DNA of 64,000 nt from Synechococcus sp. JA-3-3Ab (GTDB lineage: Bacteria; Cyanobacteriota; Cyanobacteriia; Thermostichales; Thermostichaceae): positions 1,670,501 to 1,734,500 of the forward strand of contig NC_007775.1 in assembly GCF_000013205.1 (NCBI RefSeq), written 5' to 3'. The position numbers and the translations under genes were made by a program. Of this stretch, positions 56,060-64,000 are shown one piece after another (position 1 is the first letter of the stretch; each line of letters opens with the position of its first letter). Below the pieces are notes generated by a model. The model did not search any database and had not been told where the DNA came from. It was given only the letters and a program-made list of their open reading frames with translations.

Positions 56060-56156
56060 TGGGGCAAACCCTCTTGGGTGGGAGAGCCTGGCTGTAAAGC
56101 CTGCGGGGCTAGCTAGACTTCTCTGAGCCGGCGGGTCAGAAATGGGAGGGTTGAGA

Positions 56157-56624
56157 GTGGATCCAGAAAGTCTCTATGAGAAGGATTTCTATGCTTGGAC
56201 TCAGCAACAAGCTCAATTTCTGCGGGAGCGGGCCTGGGAGAAGCTAGACCTGCCCCATTTGATTGAGGAGATGGAATCGTTGGGCAGGCAACAGCGGCAA
56301 GAGCTGCGCAACCGGCTAGGGGTTTTGGTGGGGCACCTTCTGAAATGGGAGTATCAGCCGCAGGCTAGATCTGTAAGCTGGCTTCTTACCCTACAGGTGC
56401 AGCGACAGGAAGTTCTGGATCTATTGGAAGAAAACCCCAGCTTGAGGCCCTATTTGCCGGAGGCCATCTCCAAGTCTTACTTGAGGGCGCTGCAGCTGGC
56501 CCTGGAAGAGACAAAGCTGCCCAGAAAGACTTTTCCCAAGACCTGTCCTTATTCTCCCGAGCAAATCCTGGATAGCCAGTTTTACCCCGGCGAGCCCAGC
56601 AGGTTGCTTGAGGAAGAAGGTTAG
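56157..56624 (+). CDS. DUF29 family protein
   Basis: About 155 residues of helical sequence: LYEKDFYAWTQQQAQFLRER, LDLPHLIEEMESLGRQQRQE, and LRNRLGVLVGHLLKWEYQPQ, the conserved core of DUF29, common in cyanobacteria and often in variable regions. GTG 56157 has GGGAGG six bases upstream; ATG 56142 is also possible. It sits inside the sulfur operon, 20 bases before the rhodanese start, which is an unusual place for a DUF29 gene. Confidence 0.85.
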   Translation: MDPESLYEKDFYAWTQQQAQFLRERAWEKLDLPHLIEEMESLGRQQRQELRNRLGVLVGHLLKWEYQPQARSVSWLLTLQVQRQEVLDLLEENPSLRPYLPEAISKSYLRALQLALEETKLPRKTFPKTCPYSPEQILDSQFYPGEPSRLLEEEG

Positions 56625-56643
56625 TTACCCGAGGAGGAAACCA

Positions 56644-57225
56644 ATGACTGTAGCCCGACAAAATCCTACGCCTTCCGCTCAGCAGGAACGGGATCCCCGT
56701 CTTAAGGAGATCGACACCCTGACCTTAAAGCAGTGGCTGGATCAAGGGCGGGTACAGCTCATCGACGTGCGGGAGCCGGGAGAATATGCCGATGAGCGGA
56801 TCCCAGGGGCGATCAACATGCCTCTGTCTAGCTTTGATCCGGCCAGGGTGCCGGCCTCGACGCCGGAAAAACCGGTGGTGTTGCAGTGTCGCATGGGCAG
56901 TCGCTCCATCCGCGCTGCCTGTCAGTTGCTAGACCACGGCTGGCCGGAGGTGCTTAGTCTAAAAGGCGGGATTGAGGCTTGGAAGGCTGCCAAGCTGCCC
57001 ACCACCCGCACCCGCAACGCGCCCATTTCGCTAATGCGGCAGGTGCAGATTGCGGCGGGATCCCTGGTGCTCACCGGAACCCTTCTGGGGGCCTTTGTCA
57101 ACCCCTGGTGGCTGCTGCTGAGTGGCTTTGTGGGCGCCGGGCTGGTGTTTGCGGGTGTAACCAACACCTGTGGCATGGCTCTGCTCTTGGCTCGCATGCC
57201 CTGGAACCGAGGTCAGGCCCTATGA
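56644..57225 (+). CDS. Rhodanese-DUF2892 membrane protein (YgaP-like)
   Basis: 193 residues. An N-terminal rhodanese domain with LIDVREPGEYADERIPGA and the active-site loop QCRMGSRS, then a DUF2892 two-helix membrane hairpin (QIAAGSLVLTGTLLGAF; LLSGFVGAGLVFAGVTNTCG). This is the architecture of the membrane sulfurtransferase YgaP, which handles sulfane sulfur at the inner membrane. GAGGAGG precedes the ATG. The stop overlaps the SulP start as ATGA. Confidence 0.93.
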   Translation: MTVARQNPTPSAQQERDPRLKEIDTLTLKQWLDQGRVQLIDVREPGEYADERIPGAINMPLSSFDPARVPASTPEKPVVLQCRMGSRSIRAACQLLDHGWPEVLSLKGGIEAWKAAKLPTTRTRNAPISLMRQVQIAAGSLVLTGTLLGAFVNPWWLLLSGFVGAGLVFAGVTNTCGMALLLARMPWNRGQAL

Positions 57226-59003
57226 GCGGGATCCCTTCCCCCCAGAGAATCCCGGCGCGCTACCTGCCCTTTACCAGGGATTCCTTGTGGTGGCTTCGGT
57301 ATCGACCAGAGGATCTGCCAGGGGATCTCATTGCCGGACTGGTTACAGCCCTTCTCCTAGTGCCCCAGAGCATGGCCTATGCGCTGCTGGCCGGGCTGCC
57401 TCCCCAGACAGGTCTCTACGCCTCTATCCTGCCGGTCATCGCCTACGGCTTTCTAGGATCCAGCCGGGCTTTGTCGGTGGGGCCGGTGGCCATCATCTCC
57501 TTGCTGGTGGCCGCGGGCTTGGAGCCGCTGGCTGAGCCGAGCAGCCCGGAGTATGGCCGGTTGGCGCTGGGCTTGGCTCTAGAAGCGGGCCTGATCCAGG
57601 TAGGGGTAGGGCTACTGCGGCTGGGGTTTTTGGCCAATTTCTTGAGCCGCTCGGTGGTAACGGCCTTTGGCAGCGCCGCAGCCCTAATCATCGCCTTCAG
57701 CCAGCTCCGCCATCTGTTGGGGGTGAAGATCGCCAACACCGAGTCCTTCTGGCTGCTGCTGCAACGGCTTTGGCAGAGCCTGGAGGGGGTAAACTGGGTC
57801 ACCCTGGGGCTGGGGCTGTTGGCCATCACCCTCTTGGTGTACGCCCAGCAGAAGCTCCCCGCTCAACTGCGCCGCTGGGGGATCCCACCCCTCTGGGGCC
57901 TACTTCTCACCAAGGGCGCGCCGCTGGGAGCCGTCTTCGTGACCACGCTGCTGGTGTGGGGGTTGAACCTCTCGGAAAGAGCAGGAGTGGCGGTGGTGGG
58001 ATCCATTCCGGCGGGTTTGCCCCCCCTGACCTTCCCTTGGCTGAGCTGGCCAGAGTGGCGAGCTTTGCTGCCCACAGCCTTGGCCATTAGCTTGGTGGGC
58101 TTTACAGAAAGCTATGCGGTAGGTCAGTCGCTGGCCAGCCAGCGGCGGCAGAAAGTGGATCCCAACCAGGATCTAGTGGCCCTGGGGGTGGCCAACCTGG
58201 CCGCAGCCACAAGTGGTGGCTACCCCGTAACCGGCGGGATCAGCCGCTCAGTAGTTAACTTTCAGGCCGGGGCCAACAGCGGCCTGGCCTCGGTGGTCAC
58301 GGGATCCCTGATAGCCCTGGCCGTGATCTGGCTGATGCCCCTGTTTACCTTCCTGCCCCAGACGACCTTGGCAGCTATTGTTTTGGTAGCCGTGTTGGGG
58401 TTGGTGGATTTTCACCCCTTGCTGCAGAGCTGGCGCTACGACCGCGGCGATGCCTTGGTTTGGCTGGTCACCTTTGCCAGCGTGCTGGGGATCGGGGTGG
58501 AGCCGGGGATTGGGCTGGGAGTGCTGGTGTCTATCCTCCTCTTCCTCTGGCGGGCCAGCCGTCCCCACATCGCCATTGTTGGCCAGGTGCCGGGCACCGA
58601 GCACTACCGCAACGTGCTGCGCCATGAGGTGATTACCGATCCGCGCATCTTGGCGGTGCGGGTGGATGAAAGCCTGTTTTTTGCCAACGCGGCCTACCTG
58701 CAGGAGTCCATCCTGCAGGAGGTAGCAGCGCGGCCAGCAGTGGAACAGGTGCTGCTGGTGGCCAGCGCCATTAACTTCGTCGACGGCAGCGCTTTGGAGG
58801 CCCTGGCCCAGTTGGTAGAACGTCTGCAGCAAATGGGGGTGGGCTTTGCCCTGGCCGAGGTGAAGGGGCCGGTGATGGATCGCCTCAAAAGGGCTGGGTT
58901 TGTGGAGAAAGTGGGCGCCGAGCGCTTCTTCTTGTCGACCCACCAGGCGATGCAGGTTCTCAAGTCTCAGACGAACTCTATGCCGGCAGCCGCTTCCGGA
59001 TGA
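57222..59003 (+). CDS. SulP-family anion transporter (sulfate/sulfite or bicarbonate)
   Basis: A 593-residue SLC26/SulP transporter. The signature VPQSMAYALLAGLPPQTGLY is intact, followed by SRALSVGPVAIISLLVAAG and twelve or so helices, and a C-terminal STAS domain (VDGSALEALAQLVERLQQMG). Cyanobacterial SulP proteins include BicA bicarbonate importers as well as sulfate permeases; the coupling to a rhodanese and a persulfide dioxygenase suggests sulfite or sulfate movement here. The start overlaps the rhodanese stop, and the 3' end overlaps the convergent gene by 26 bases. Confidence 0.9.
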   Translation: MSGIPSPQRIPARYLPFTRDSLWWLRYRPEDLPGDLIAGLVTALLLVPQSMAYALLAGLPPQTGLYASILPVIAYGFLGSSRALSVGPVAIISLLVAAGLEPLAEPSSPEYGRLALGLALEAGLIQVGVGLLRLGFLANFLSRSVVTAFGSAAALIIAFSQLRHLLGVKIANTESFWLLLQRLWQSLEGVNWVTLGLGLLAITLLVYAQQKLPAQLRRWGIPPLWGLLLTKGAPLGAVFVTTLLVWGLNLSERAGVAVVGSIPAGLPPLTFPWLSWPEWRALLPTALAISLVGFTESYAVGQSLASQRRQKVDPNQDLVALGVANLAAATSGGYPVTGGISRSVVNFQAGANSGLASVVTGSLIALAVIWLMPLFTFLPQTTLAAIVLVAVLGLVDFHPLLQSWRYDRGDALVWLVTFASVLGIGVEPGIGLGVLVSILLFLWRASRPHIAIVGQVPGTEHYRNVLRHEVITDPRILAVRVDESLFFANAAYLQESILQEVAARPAVEQVLLVASAINFVDGSALEALAQLVERLQQMGVGFALAEVKGPVMDRLKRAGFVEKVGAERFFLSTHQAMQVLKSQTNSMPAAASG

Positions 59004-60234
59004 GCACAATCGGCGTTTGCTCTGCCGCATTGCCCGCCGGGTTCTTGCGCAGAGCCTGCTCCACCAGCTCCCGCTCCACACCTGGGCTGGCCGCCAAGAC
59101 GTTGACTTCGCCCAGGTCGTTGGCATCCACAATGGCCACCTCGTAGCCGGTCTGGGCGTGGAGCTCGGCCACCAGCTTGGCTGGATCCCGCGGCCCCAAG
59201 ACGATGAACTGGTCGTAGGGGGGCAAAGTGCCGGTGACATCGTCGATCAAGGCCGCCTGCTCCCCCGCCAGGGCGTAGAAGGCTCCGCGGATCCCCAGCA
59301 ATTTGGCCAGGGATCCGACGACAAAAGCCCCCAACACCCGCCAGGCCCCCGAACAGTCGATCAACGTCTGCATCCCATAGCAGCTTGAGAGACTGGTTTT
59401 GGAAGGGAAGAAGTAGCAGAGGGTGCGGGCCAGCCAGCCGGGCTGCACCTGCAGGGGATGGCGAAAGTTGCCCTGGACGATGGCCGCCGCGCTTTCCGAG
59501 ATGGCCACAATATCGCCGGGCTGGATATGGGGGCCTACGTAGTGCCGCAGCACCTCGGCTAGGTCGTCGCTGGGGGTAAGCAGATGGGTGGGAACAGGAG
59601 CCCAACTCACCAGCCCCTGCTGCTGCCAGGCCAGCTCCGGCAAGGGCTCCACTTCCTGCAAGGGCAGGATCAGGTGGCTGGTCTTCAGGGTGCGCCGTTG
59701 CCGCCCGTACTGGATGTAGTCCAACTCCAGCCAGGCCGAGCGCAAATCTGCCAGCCCTTCCCCCTCTAGCTCGATCTCGACTTCTAAGCCGGTCTGGCTT
59801 TGGGGGGAGATGATGTAGGCCTGCCAGTAGTTGTCTGGGCGGGGGGGCAGATCCGGATGGCGGGAGCGCAGGCGGATCCTACTTTGGATCCCTTCGAGGG
59901 AGCCGGCGCTGAGCAGATGCAGCCGCGGCTGCACCTGGGCCAAGGTGACCTCAAAAAGGGGGTTGAGGTTGCGGGCCACAAACTCGGCCTGGATAAGCCA
60001 GCGATGAGGGCTGAGGCGGCTGAGGCGCCAGCTCTGGGGCTCCACCAGCAGACAGTCGGCGGGGCGGGTCTTCAGCCAGTACAGCAACGTCGCCACACTT
60101 AGGAGCAGCCCGGCCACCACCTGGATCCAGGCCGAGGGATCCCAAAGCCAGCGCCCGATCCCCCAGAGGCTCAAGACCATGCCAGCCAATACGCCAGCCA
60201 CCACACCTCGGCTCACCATCCGAATGGTTGCCAT
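58978..60234 (-). CDS. Membrane-anchored F420:gamma-glutamyl ligase-like (CofE-like) protein
   Basis: About 418 residues. Two N-terminal transmembrane helices and a beta-rich domain precede a C-terminal domain resembling the F420-0:L-glutamate ligase family: VPTHLLTPSDDLAEVLRHYV, IQPGDIVAISESAAAIVQGN and VTGTLPPYDQFIVLGPRDPA. Cyanobacteria carry homologues whose substrate is not established, since most do not make F420 in the classical way. The start is MATIRMVSRGV at 60234. The 3' end overlaps sulP by 26 bases in convergent orientation. Confidence 0.78.
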   Translation of the reverse strand: MATIRMVSRGVVAGVLAGMVLSLWGIGRWLWDPSAWIQVVAGLLLSVATLLYWLKTRPADCLLVEPQSWRLSRLSPHRWLIQAEFVARNLNPLFEVTLAQVQPRLHLLSAGSLEGIQSRIRLRSRHPDLPPRPDNYWQAYIISPQSQTGLEVEIELEGEGLADLRSAWLELDYIQYGRQRRTLKTSHLILPLQEVEPLPELAWQQQGLVSWAPVPTHLLTPSDDLAEVLRHYVGPHIQPGDIVAISESAAAIVQGNFRHPLQVQPGWLARTLCYFFPSKTSLSSCYGMQTLIDCSGAWRVLGAFVVGSLAKLLGIRGAFYALAGEQAALIDDVTGTLPPYDQFIVLGPRDPAKLVAELHAQTGYEVAIVDANDLGEVNVLAASPGVERELVEQALRKNPAGNAAEQTPIVLIRKRLPA

Positions 60235-60443
60235 TGGGATCCCACTCCTTAAACCCTGCTCAAGTCTGCCCCTTCCTTCAGGCCTGCACCCTAGACTACA
60301 GGTACGCTCCCCAGCCCTAGCCATCCTACCGGGAAACCGCCAGCACCCTGTAGCGGGATCCCTATCTACACCTTCATCTCAAACAGTTAGACTAAAAATA
60401 GATTGCACCCTAAGTTTTCTGCCGCATCCTTTGGAGGTTGCCC

Positions 60444-60776
60444 ATGGCCCAAAAACAGCAGTTCAAGAGCTTTGACGACATGATCCAGGGATCCAAAACT
60501 CCCATTCTGGTGGACTTTTACGCTACCTGGTGTGGTCCCTGTCAGGTGATGGCTCAGGTGTTGGAGCAGGTGAAGCCGCAGGTGGGGGATGCTATTTCCT
60601 TCGTGAAGGTGGATATAGATAAATACCCCAACATTGCTGCCCGCTGGGGGATCTACGCTGTGCCGACTCTCATCCTGTTCAAAGACGGGAAGCCGGTTGA
60701 CCGCATCGAGGGGCTGTTGCAGCCTCGCGCCCTGGTGGAGCGGTTGCGGGCGCAGATCGGCCTGCCGGTCAGCTAA
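60444..60776 (+). CDS. trxA: Thioredoxin
   Basis: A 110-residue thioredoxin with the active site WCGPC in FYATWCGPCQVMAQ, the conserved VDIDKYPNIAARWGI and the cis-proline in AVPTLILFKDGK. TTGGAGG lies upstream of ATG 60444. It resembles the cyanobacterial single-domain thioredoxins, and its position before lipB, with a short gap, suggests an operon. Confidence 0.94.
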   Translation: MAQKQQFKSFDDMIQGSKTPILVDFYATWCGPCQVMAQVLEQVKPQVGDAISFVKVDIDKYPNIAARWGIYAVPTLILFKDGKPVDRIEGLLQPRALVERLRAQIGLPVS

Positions 60777-60789
60777 GGGCAGATAGACC

Positions 60790-61572
60790 TTGAGGGCGTT
60801 TTGGCAGGAGCTTGAGGCGGGGCCGGTTCTCCAAGTTCACCAGGCGGGAGAGGTGCCCTACCGCAGGGCGTGGGCTTGGCAGCAAGTCAGGTTGGCCCAG
60901 ATGATCCGCGATCCCCAGGTGCCAGATGGGCTTTTGTTGCTCACCCACCCGCCGGTCTACACCCTGGGGGCGGGGGCCGATCCCAAGTTTCTCAAAAGCC
61001 TGGCTGGACAGATAGGATCTCCAGACACTCAGCCAGAGTCCCCTGTTACTGAGGGGCCGGAGATCCTGCGGGTGGAGCGGGGCGGCGAAGTGACCTACCA
61101 CGGGCCGGGCCAGTGGGTGGGTTATGCCCTGCTCAACCTAAAGCGCCATAGGACTGTCTACGGCTCCCACGGCCAGCCGGATCTGCATCGCTACCTGCGC
61201 CACCTAGAAGAGGTGCTCATCCAGACTGTGGCCCACTTCGGCCTGCAGGGGGAGCGGATCCCTGGCCTAACAGGGGTTTGGGTGCAAGGCCACAAGGTGG
61301 CGGCCATCGGCATCAAGGTCTCCCGCTGGGTGACCTACCACGGCTTTGCCCTCAACGTTTGTCCGGATCTAGCTGCCTTCCAAGCCATCGTGCCCTGTGG
61401 GATCCCTGACCGGCCCGTGGGATCCCTGGTGCACTTTTGTCCAGAGGTAACGATGGCTGCCGTAGCTCCGGTGCTGGTGAAGTCCTTTTGTCAGGTCTTT
61501 GGGCTGCAAGCTCAGGAAGTTTCCTTATCAGAGTGGTTGGGAGAACGCAAGTCTCTAAAGACTCAAGGCTAA
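60790..61572 (+). CDS. lipB: Octanoyltransferase LipB
   Basis: Transfers octanoate from acyl carrier protein to lipoyl domains. 260 residues with RGGEVTYHGPGQWVGYALL, the catalytic lysine in VAAIGIKVSRWVTYHGFAL and the nucleophile Cys in AIVPCGIPD. The start is TTG 60790, 13 bases after trxA, since no ATG is available before the family core. A disordered insert (QPESPVTEGPE) is somewhat unusual. Its last four bases overlap the convergent TPR gene. Confidence 0.92.
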   Translation: MRAFWQELEAGPVLQVHQAGEVPYRRAWAWQQVRLAQMIRDPQVPDGLLLLTHPPVYTLGAGADPKFLKSLAGQIGSPDTQPESPVTEGPEILRVERGGEVTYHGPGQWVGYALLNLKRHRTVYGSHGQPDLHRYLRHLEEVLIQTVAHFGLQGERIPGLTGVWVQGHKVAAIGIKVSRWVTYHGFALNVCPDLAAFQAIVPCGIPDRPVGSLVHFCPEVTMAAVAPVLVKSFCQVFGLQAQEVSLSEWLGERKSLKTQG

Positions 61573-61901
61573 TCCACCCCCAACTGGCGCAGCAGTTGCT
61601 GCAGGATGGCCTGGTTGGCAAAGTTGCCGCTCTTGGAGAAGAGAGCCAACGCCTGGCGAAAGTCGGCCATCGCCGCTTCTCGATCCCCCAACTGAAGATA
61701 GGCCACGCCGCGGCTGAAGTAGGCTTCTGGAATTCGCGGATCCAACTGAATGGCCCGCTCCGCATCGGCCAGAGCTTCTTCCGGCTGGCGCAACTGGTTG
61801 TAGACGTAGCTGCGGTTCACATAGGCCGGCGCATAGCTGGGATCCAACTGCACCGCCCGATCCAGATCCGCCAGGGCAGCTACGGGATCCCCGCGCAGCA
61901 A
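61569..61901 (-). CDS. TPR-repeat protein fragment, probably 5'-truncated
   Basis: 110 residues with three tetratricopeptide repeats: ALADLDRAVQLDPSYAPAYV, EALADAERAIQLDPRIPEAY and YLQLGDREAAMADFRQALAL. Coding sequence continues upstream in frame (ANRPPPEKTSAPNTASEFNW) to the TAA that ends the Uma2 gene, without any ATG or GTG. The first TPR helix and an export signal seem to be missing, so the gene may have been truncated by a rearrangement. TTG 61901 is the only standard start. Confidence 0.55.
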   Translation of the reverse strand: MLRGDPVAALADLDRAVQLDPSYAPAYVNRSYVYNQLRQPEEALADAERAIQLDPRIPEAYFSRGVAYLQLGDREAAMADFRQALALFSKSGNFANQAILQQLLRQLGVD

Positions 61902-61997
61902 CTTGAGGGATCCCTGCCAGTTGAACTCGGAAGCGGTGTTTGGGGCCGAGGTCTTCTCAGGAGGAGGTCTATTGGCTAGAGTGAGGGCGGGGGGATG

Positions 61998-62579
61998 TTA
62001 CAAGGAAAGCTTCTGGAATAGATGAGCCACCGGCAGGGCAAATCCTGGAATAACCTCTTCACCTTCTAGAAGATCAACCGATTTCAGGAGGCGGTCAGGC
62101 TCTTGAGAGCTGCGATACACCAGGACGTAGTGCTCGCTGGGGTGAACCAGCCAAACCAGGCGGCTGCCATTTTCAAAGTACTCCACCAGCTTGTCATGAA
62201 TTTCTTCAACCGTATTGCGGGGGGAAAGCACTTCAACAGCCAGATCTGGAGCGCCTTCCAAAAATCCTGTGGGCAGTTCAGCCATGCCCTGCAAGCGTTC
62301 TTTAGCAAAAAAAGAGATGTCAGGGGAGCGCCAATTTCCACTCTTCATCTTAAAAGCAGTGCTGGAATCTAAAACGATCCCCAGCTTGTTGGACAAAACG
62401 TAGGGGGTCAAAGCTGCCAATAGGAGGCTGCAGACATAACCATGGAGTGCCCCCGCGCTTCCCATATCAATTGGCTTCCCATCAACAATCTCGTAGCGAT
62501 GTCCCTCCCTGGACAACGCCATGAATTCTTCGGCTGTCCAAGCTCTTTTTCCCTGAGTTGGCACAGCTCCGACGGTCAT
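61998..62579 (-). CDS. Uma2-family (DUF820) restriction-endonuclease-fold protein
   Basis: About 193 residues with the PD-(D/E)xK layout of Uma2: WTAEEFMALSREGHRYEIVD with the leading glutamate, RSPDISFFA (Asp), and APDLAVEVLSPRNTVEEI containing D-x9-E-V-L-S. Such proteins are highly expanded in cyanobacteria, often near mobile or variable DNA; their role is unclear. ATG 62579 is chosen from MTVGAVPTQGKRA. Its stop is in frame with the TPR fragment below. Confidence 0.88.
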   Translation of the reverse strand: MTVGAVPTQGKRAWTAEEFMALSREGHRYEIVDGKPIDMGSAGALHGYVCSLLLAALTPYVLSNKLGIVLDSSTAFKMKSGNWRSPDISFFAKERLQGMAELPTGFLEGAPDLAVEVLSPRNTVEEIHDKLVEYFENGSRLVWLVHPSEHYVLVYRSSQEPDRLLKSVDLLEGEEVIPGFALPVAHLFQKLSL

Positions 62580-62712
62580 CTGCAAACTCCTTGCTGCTCC
62601 TTCGACACCGCAAGCCAAGCCCGCAGGGATCCCCCAGCGGCTTTTCCTCGAGGGGGGACGCCAAAGGCTAAAATGGCTTAGATCATCCTACTGTACCGAC
62701 GGAAAAGGCACC

Positions 62713-64000
62713 TTGATCGAGCGCTACACTCTGCCCGAAATGGGCCAGATTTGGTCCACTGCCCACAAGCTCCAGACCTGGCTGCAGGTGGAGCTGGCTG
62801 TCTGTGAAGCGCAAGCGGAGCTGGGGCGGATCCCGCAAGAAGCCCTGCAGGAGATCAGAGCCAAAGCCGCCTTTGACCCGGCGCGGGTTTTGGAAATTGA
62901 GGCGGAAGTGAAGCACGATGTTATTGCCTTCTTAACCAACCTCAACGAGCACGTGGGCGAGGCAGGGCGCTACATCCACCTGGGCCTGACCAGCTCGGAT
63001 GTGTTGGATACCGCTCTGGCCCTGCAGCTTGTGGCCTCGGTGGAGATCTTGCAAGCCCGCCTGGCCGACCTCATCGCTGCTATCCGCGACCAAGCTCGGC
63101 AGCACCGCTACACCCTCATGATCGGCCGCACCCACGGTGTTCACGCCGAGCCGATTACCTTTGGCTTTAAGCTGGCAGGGTGGCTGGCCGAGTGCCTGCG
63201 CCATCAGGAGCGGCTGGAACGCCTGCAAGAGGTGGTGGCAGTGGGCAAGATCTCGGGGGCAGTGGGCACCTACGCCAACGTGCCTCCCCAGGTGGAGCAG
63301 TTGGCCTGCGCTCGCCTGGGCCTGAAGCCCGATACAGCCTCGACACAGGTAATCTCGCGGGATCGCCACGCTGAATACGTGCAAACCTTGGCTTTGATTG
63401 GCTCTTCCCTAGAGCGCTTTGCTACTGAAATCCGCCACCTGCAGCGAACAGAGGTACTGGAGGCTGAGGAGTACTTTGCCCCCGGCCAAAAGGGATCCTC
63501 TGCTATGCCCCACAAGCGCAACCCCATCAAATCTGAACAGCTAACCGGGATTTCCCGCCTCCTGCGGGGGTATGCCCTTCCGGCTCTGGAAAACATCCCC
63601 CTTTGGCATGAGCGGGACATCTCCCACAGCTCGGTGGAGCGGGTTATCCTGCCCGATGCCTCCATTCTCTGCCACTACCTGCTGGTGAACATGGCCGACC
63701 TGGTGCGCCACCTGCAGGTTCACACCGGCAACATGGAGCGCAACCTCAACATCTATGGCGGCGTCATCTTCAGCCAGCAGGTGCTTCTAGCCTTGGTGGA
63801 GAAGGGCTTGAGCCGGGAGGAAGCTTACCGCCTGGTGCAGGAAAATGCTCATCGCGCCTGGAACCAGCCGCAGGGGGACTTTCGCGCCAATCTGCTGGCG
63901 GATCCCCGGGTGATGGCCCACCTGAGCGAGGCAGAACTGCAGGACTGCTTTGATCCCCAGCGCCACCTAACTCACCTAGACGAGATCTTTGCCCGCCTGG
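62713..64000 (+). CDS. purB: Adenylosuccinate lyase (partial at 3')
   Basis: Acts twice in purine synthesis, on SAICAR and on adenylosuccinate. 429 codons are present and the frame runs off the window. TTG 62713 begins LIERYTLPEMGQIWST, typical of the family N-terminus. The signature loop SSAMPHKRNPIKSEQ with the catalytic serine, the THGVHAEPITFG histidine segment and HLGLTSSDVLDTA are intact. No ATG lies upstream in frame. Confidence 0.96.
   Translation, partial: MIERYTLPEMGQIWSTAHKLQTWLQVELAVCEAQAELGRIPQEALQEIRAKAAFDPARVLEIEAEVKHDVIAFLTNLNEHVGEAGRYIHLGLTSSDVLDTALALQLVASVEILQARLADLIAAIRDQARQHRYTLMIGRTHGVHAEPITFGFKLAGWLAECLRHQERLERLQEVVAVGKISGAVGTYANVPPQVEQLACARLGLKPDTASTQVISRDRHAEYVQTLALIGSSLERFATEIRHLQRTEVLEAEEYFAPGQKGSSAMPHKRNPIKSEQLTGISRLLRGYALPALENIPLWHERDISHSSVERVILPDASILCHYLLVNMADLVRHLQVHTGNMERNLNIYGGVIFSQQVLLALVEKGLSREEAYRLVQENAHRAWNQPQGDFRANLLADPRVMAHLSEAELQDCFDPQRHLTHLDEIFARL

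Overview
This 64 kb window is chromosomal DNA from a thermophilic unicellular cyanobacterium. It is GC-rich and densely coded, with little mobile DNA. The photosystem II cytochromes PsbV and PsbV2, a DXP pathway gene, an oxidative pentose phosphate pair and many cyanobacterium-specific small proteins point to the phylum. The octamer GGGATCCC recurs throughout, whereas the usual cyanobacterial HIP1 octamer GCGATCGC is rare. From memory this matches the hot-spring Synechococcus A/B lineage (JA-3-3Ab, JA-2-3B'a); that assignment is inference. No rRNA, tRNA or CRISPR array was found.

Layout. 1-6.5 kb: end of a probable purE, a CobW metallochaperone, guaA, rsmG. 6.6-9.6 kb: an RRM RNA-binding protein with a possible switching leader, then a divergent manganese/zinc ABC transporter (mntB, mntA / mntC). 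9.7-13.5 kb: aspS, fabI, an AI-2E-type membrane protein. 13.6-16.1 kb: an alkaline-phosphatase-superfamily protein, a LapA-like membrane protein, psbV2 and psbV. 16.5-20 kb: CIA30 protein, GT39-type glycosyltransferase, radC. 20-25 kb: fmt, mgtE and an unusual ETF-QO-like flavoprotein. 25.5-29.3 kb: a DUF2079 membrane protein and phoX behind a clear Pho box. 29.4-41.3 kb: ilvD, fbp, zwf, a TPR protein, dxs, a probable TnpB-element remnant, cysK, ileS. 41.3-51.9 kb: a 500-base gene-free stretch with hairpins, a rhodanese, an M24 aminopeptidase, two adjacent disrupted genes (TMEM43-like by frameshift, an aminotransferase by an in-frame TAG), pyrF and small proteins. 51.9-60.2 kb: pgeF, DUF3119, acr3, DUF202, then an ArsR-family regulator divergent from persulfide dioxygenase, DUF29, rhodanese/DUF2892 and SulP genes. 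60.4-64 kb: trxA, lipB, a TPR fragment, a Uma2 protein and the start of purB.

The most coherent functional island is 53.2-59.0 kb. An arsenite exporter sits beside what looks like a sulfide/persulfide-sensing regulator and its detoxification operon, which fits life in a sulfidic, arsenic-bearing hot spring. The strongest individual anomalies are the in-frame amber codon in the aminotransferase, the one-base frameshift in the TMEM43-like gene, the eight-cysteine ETF-QO-like protein, a rhodanese whose C-terminus and stop codon come from a dispersed repeat, and the textbook triple Pho box before phoX.
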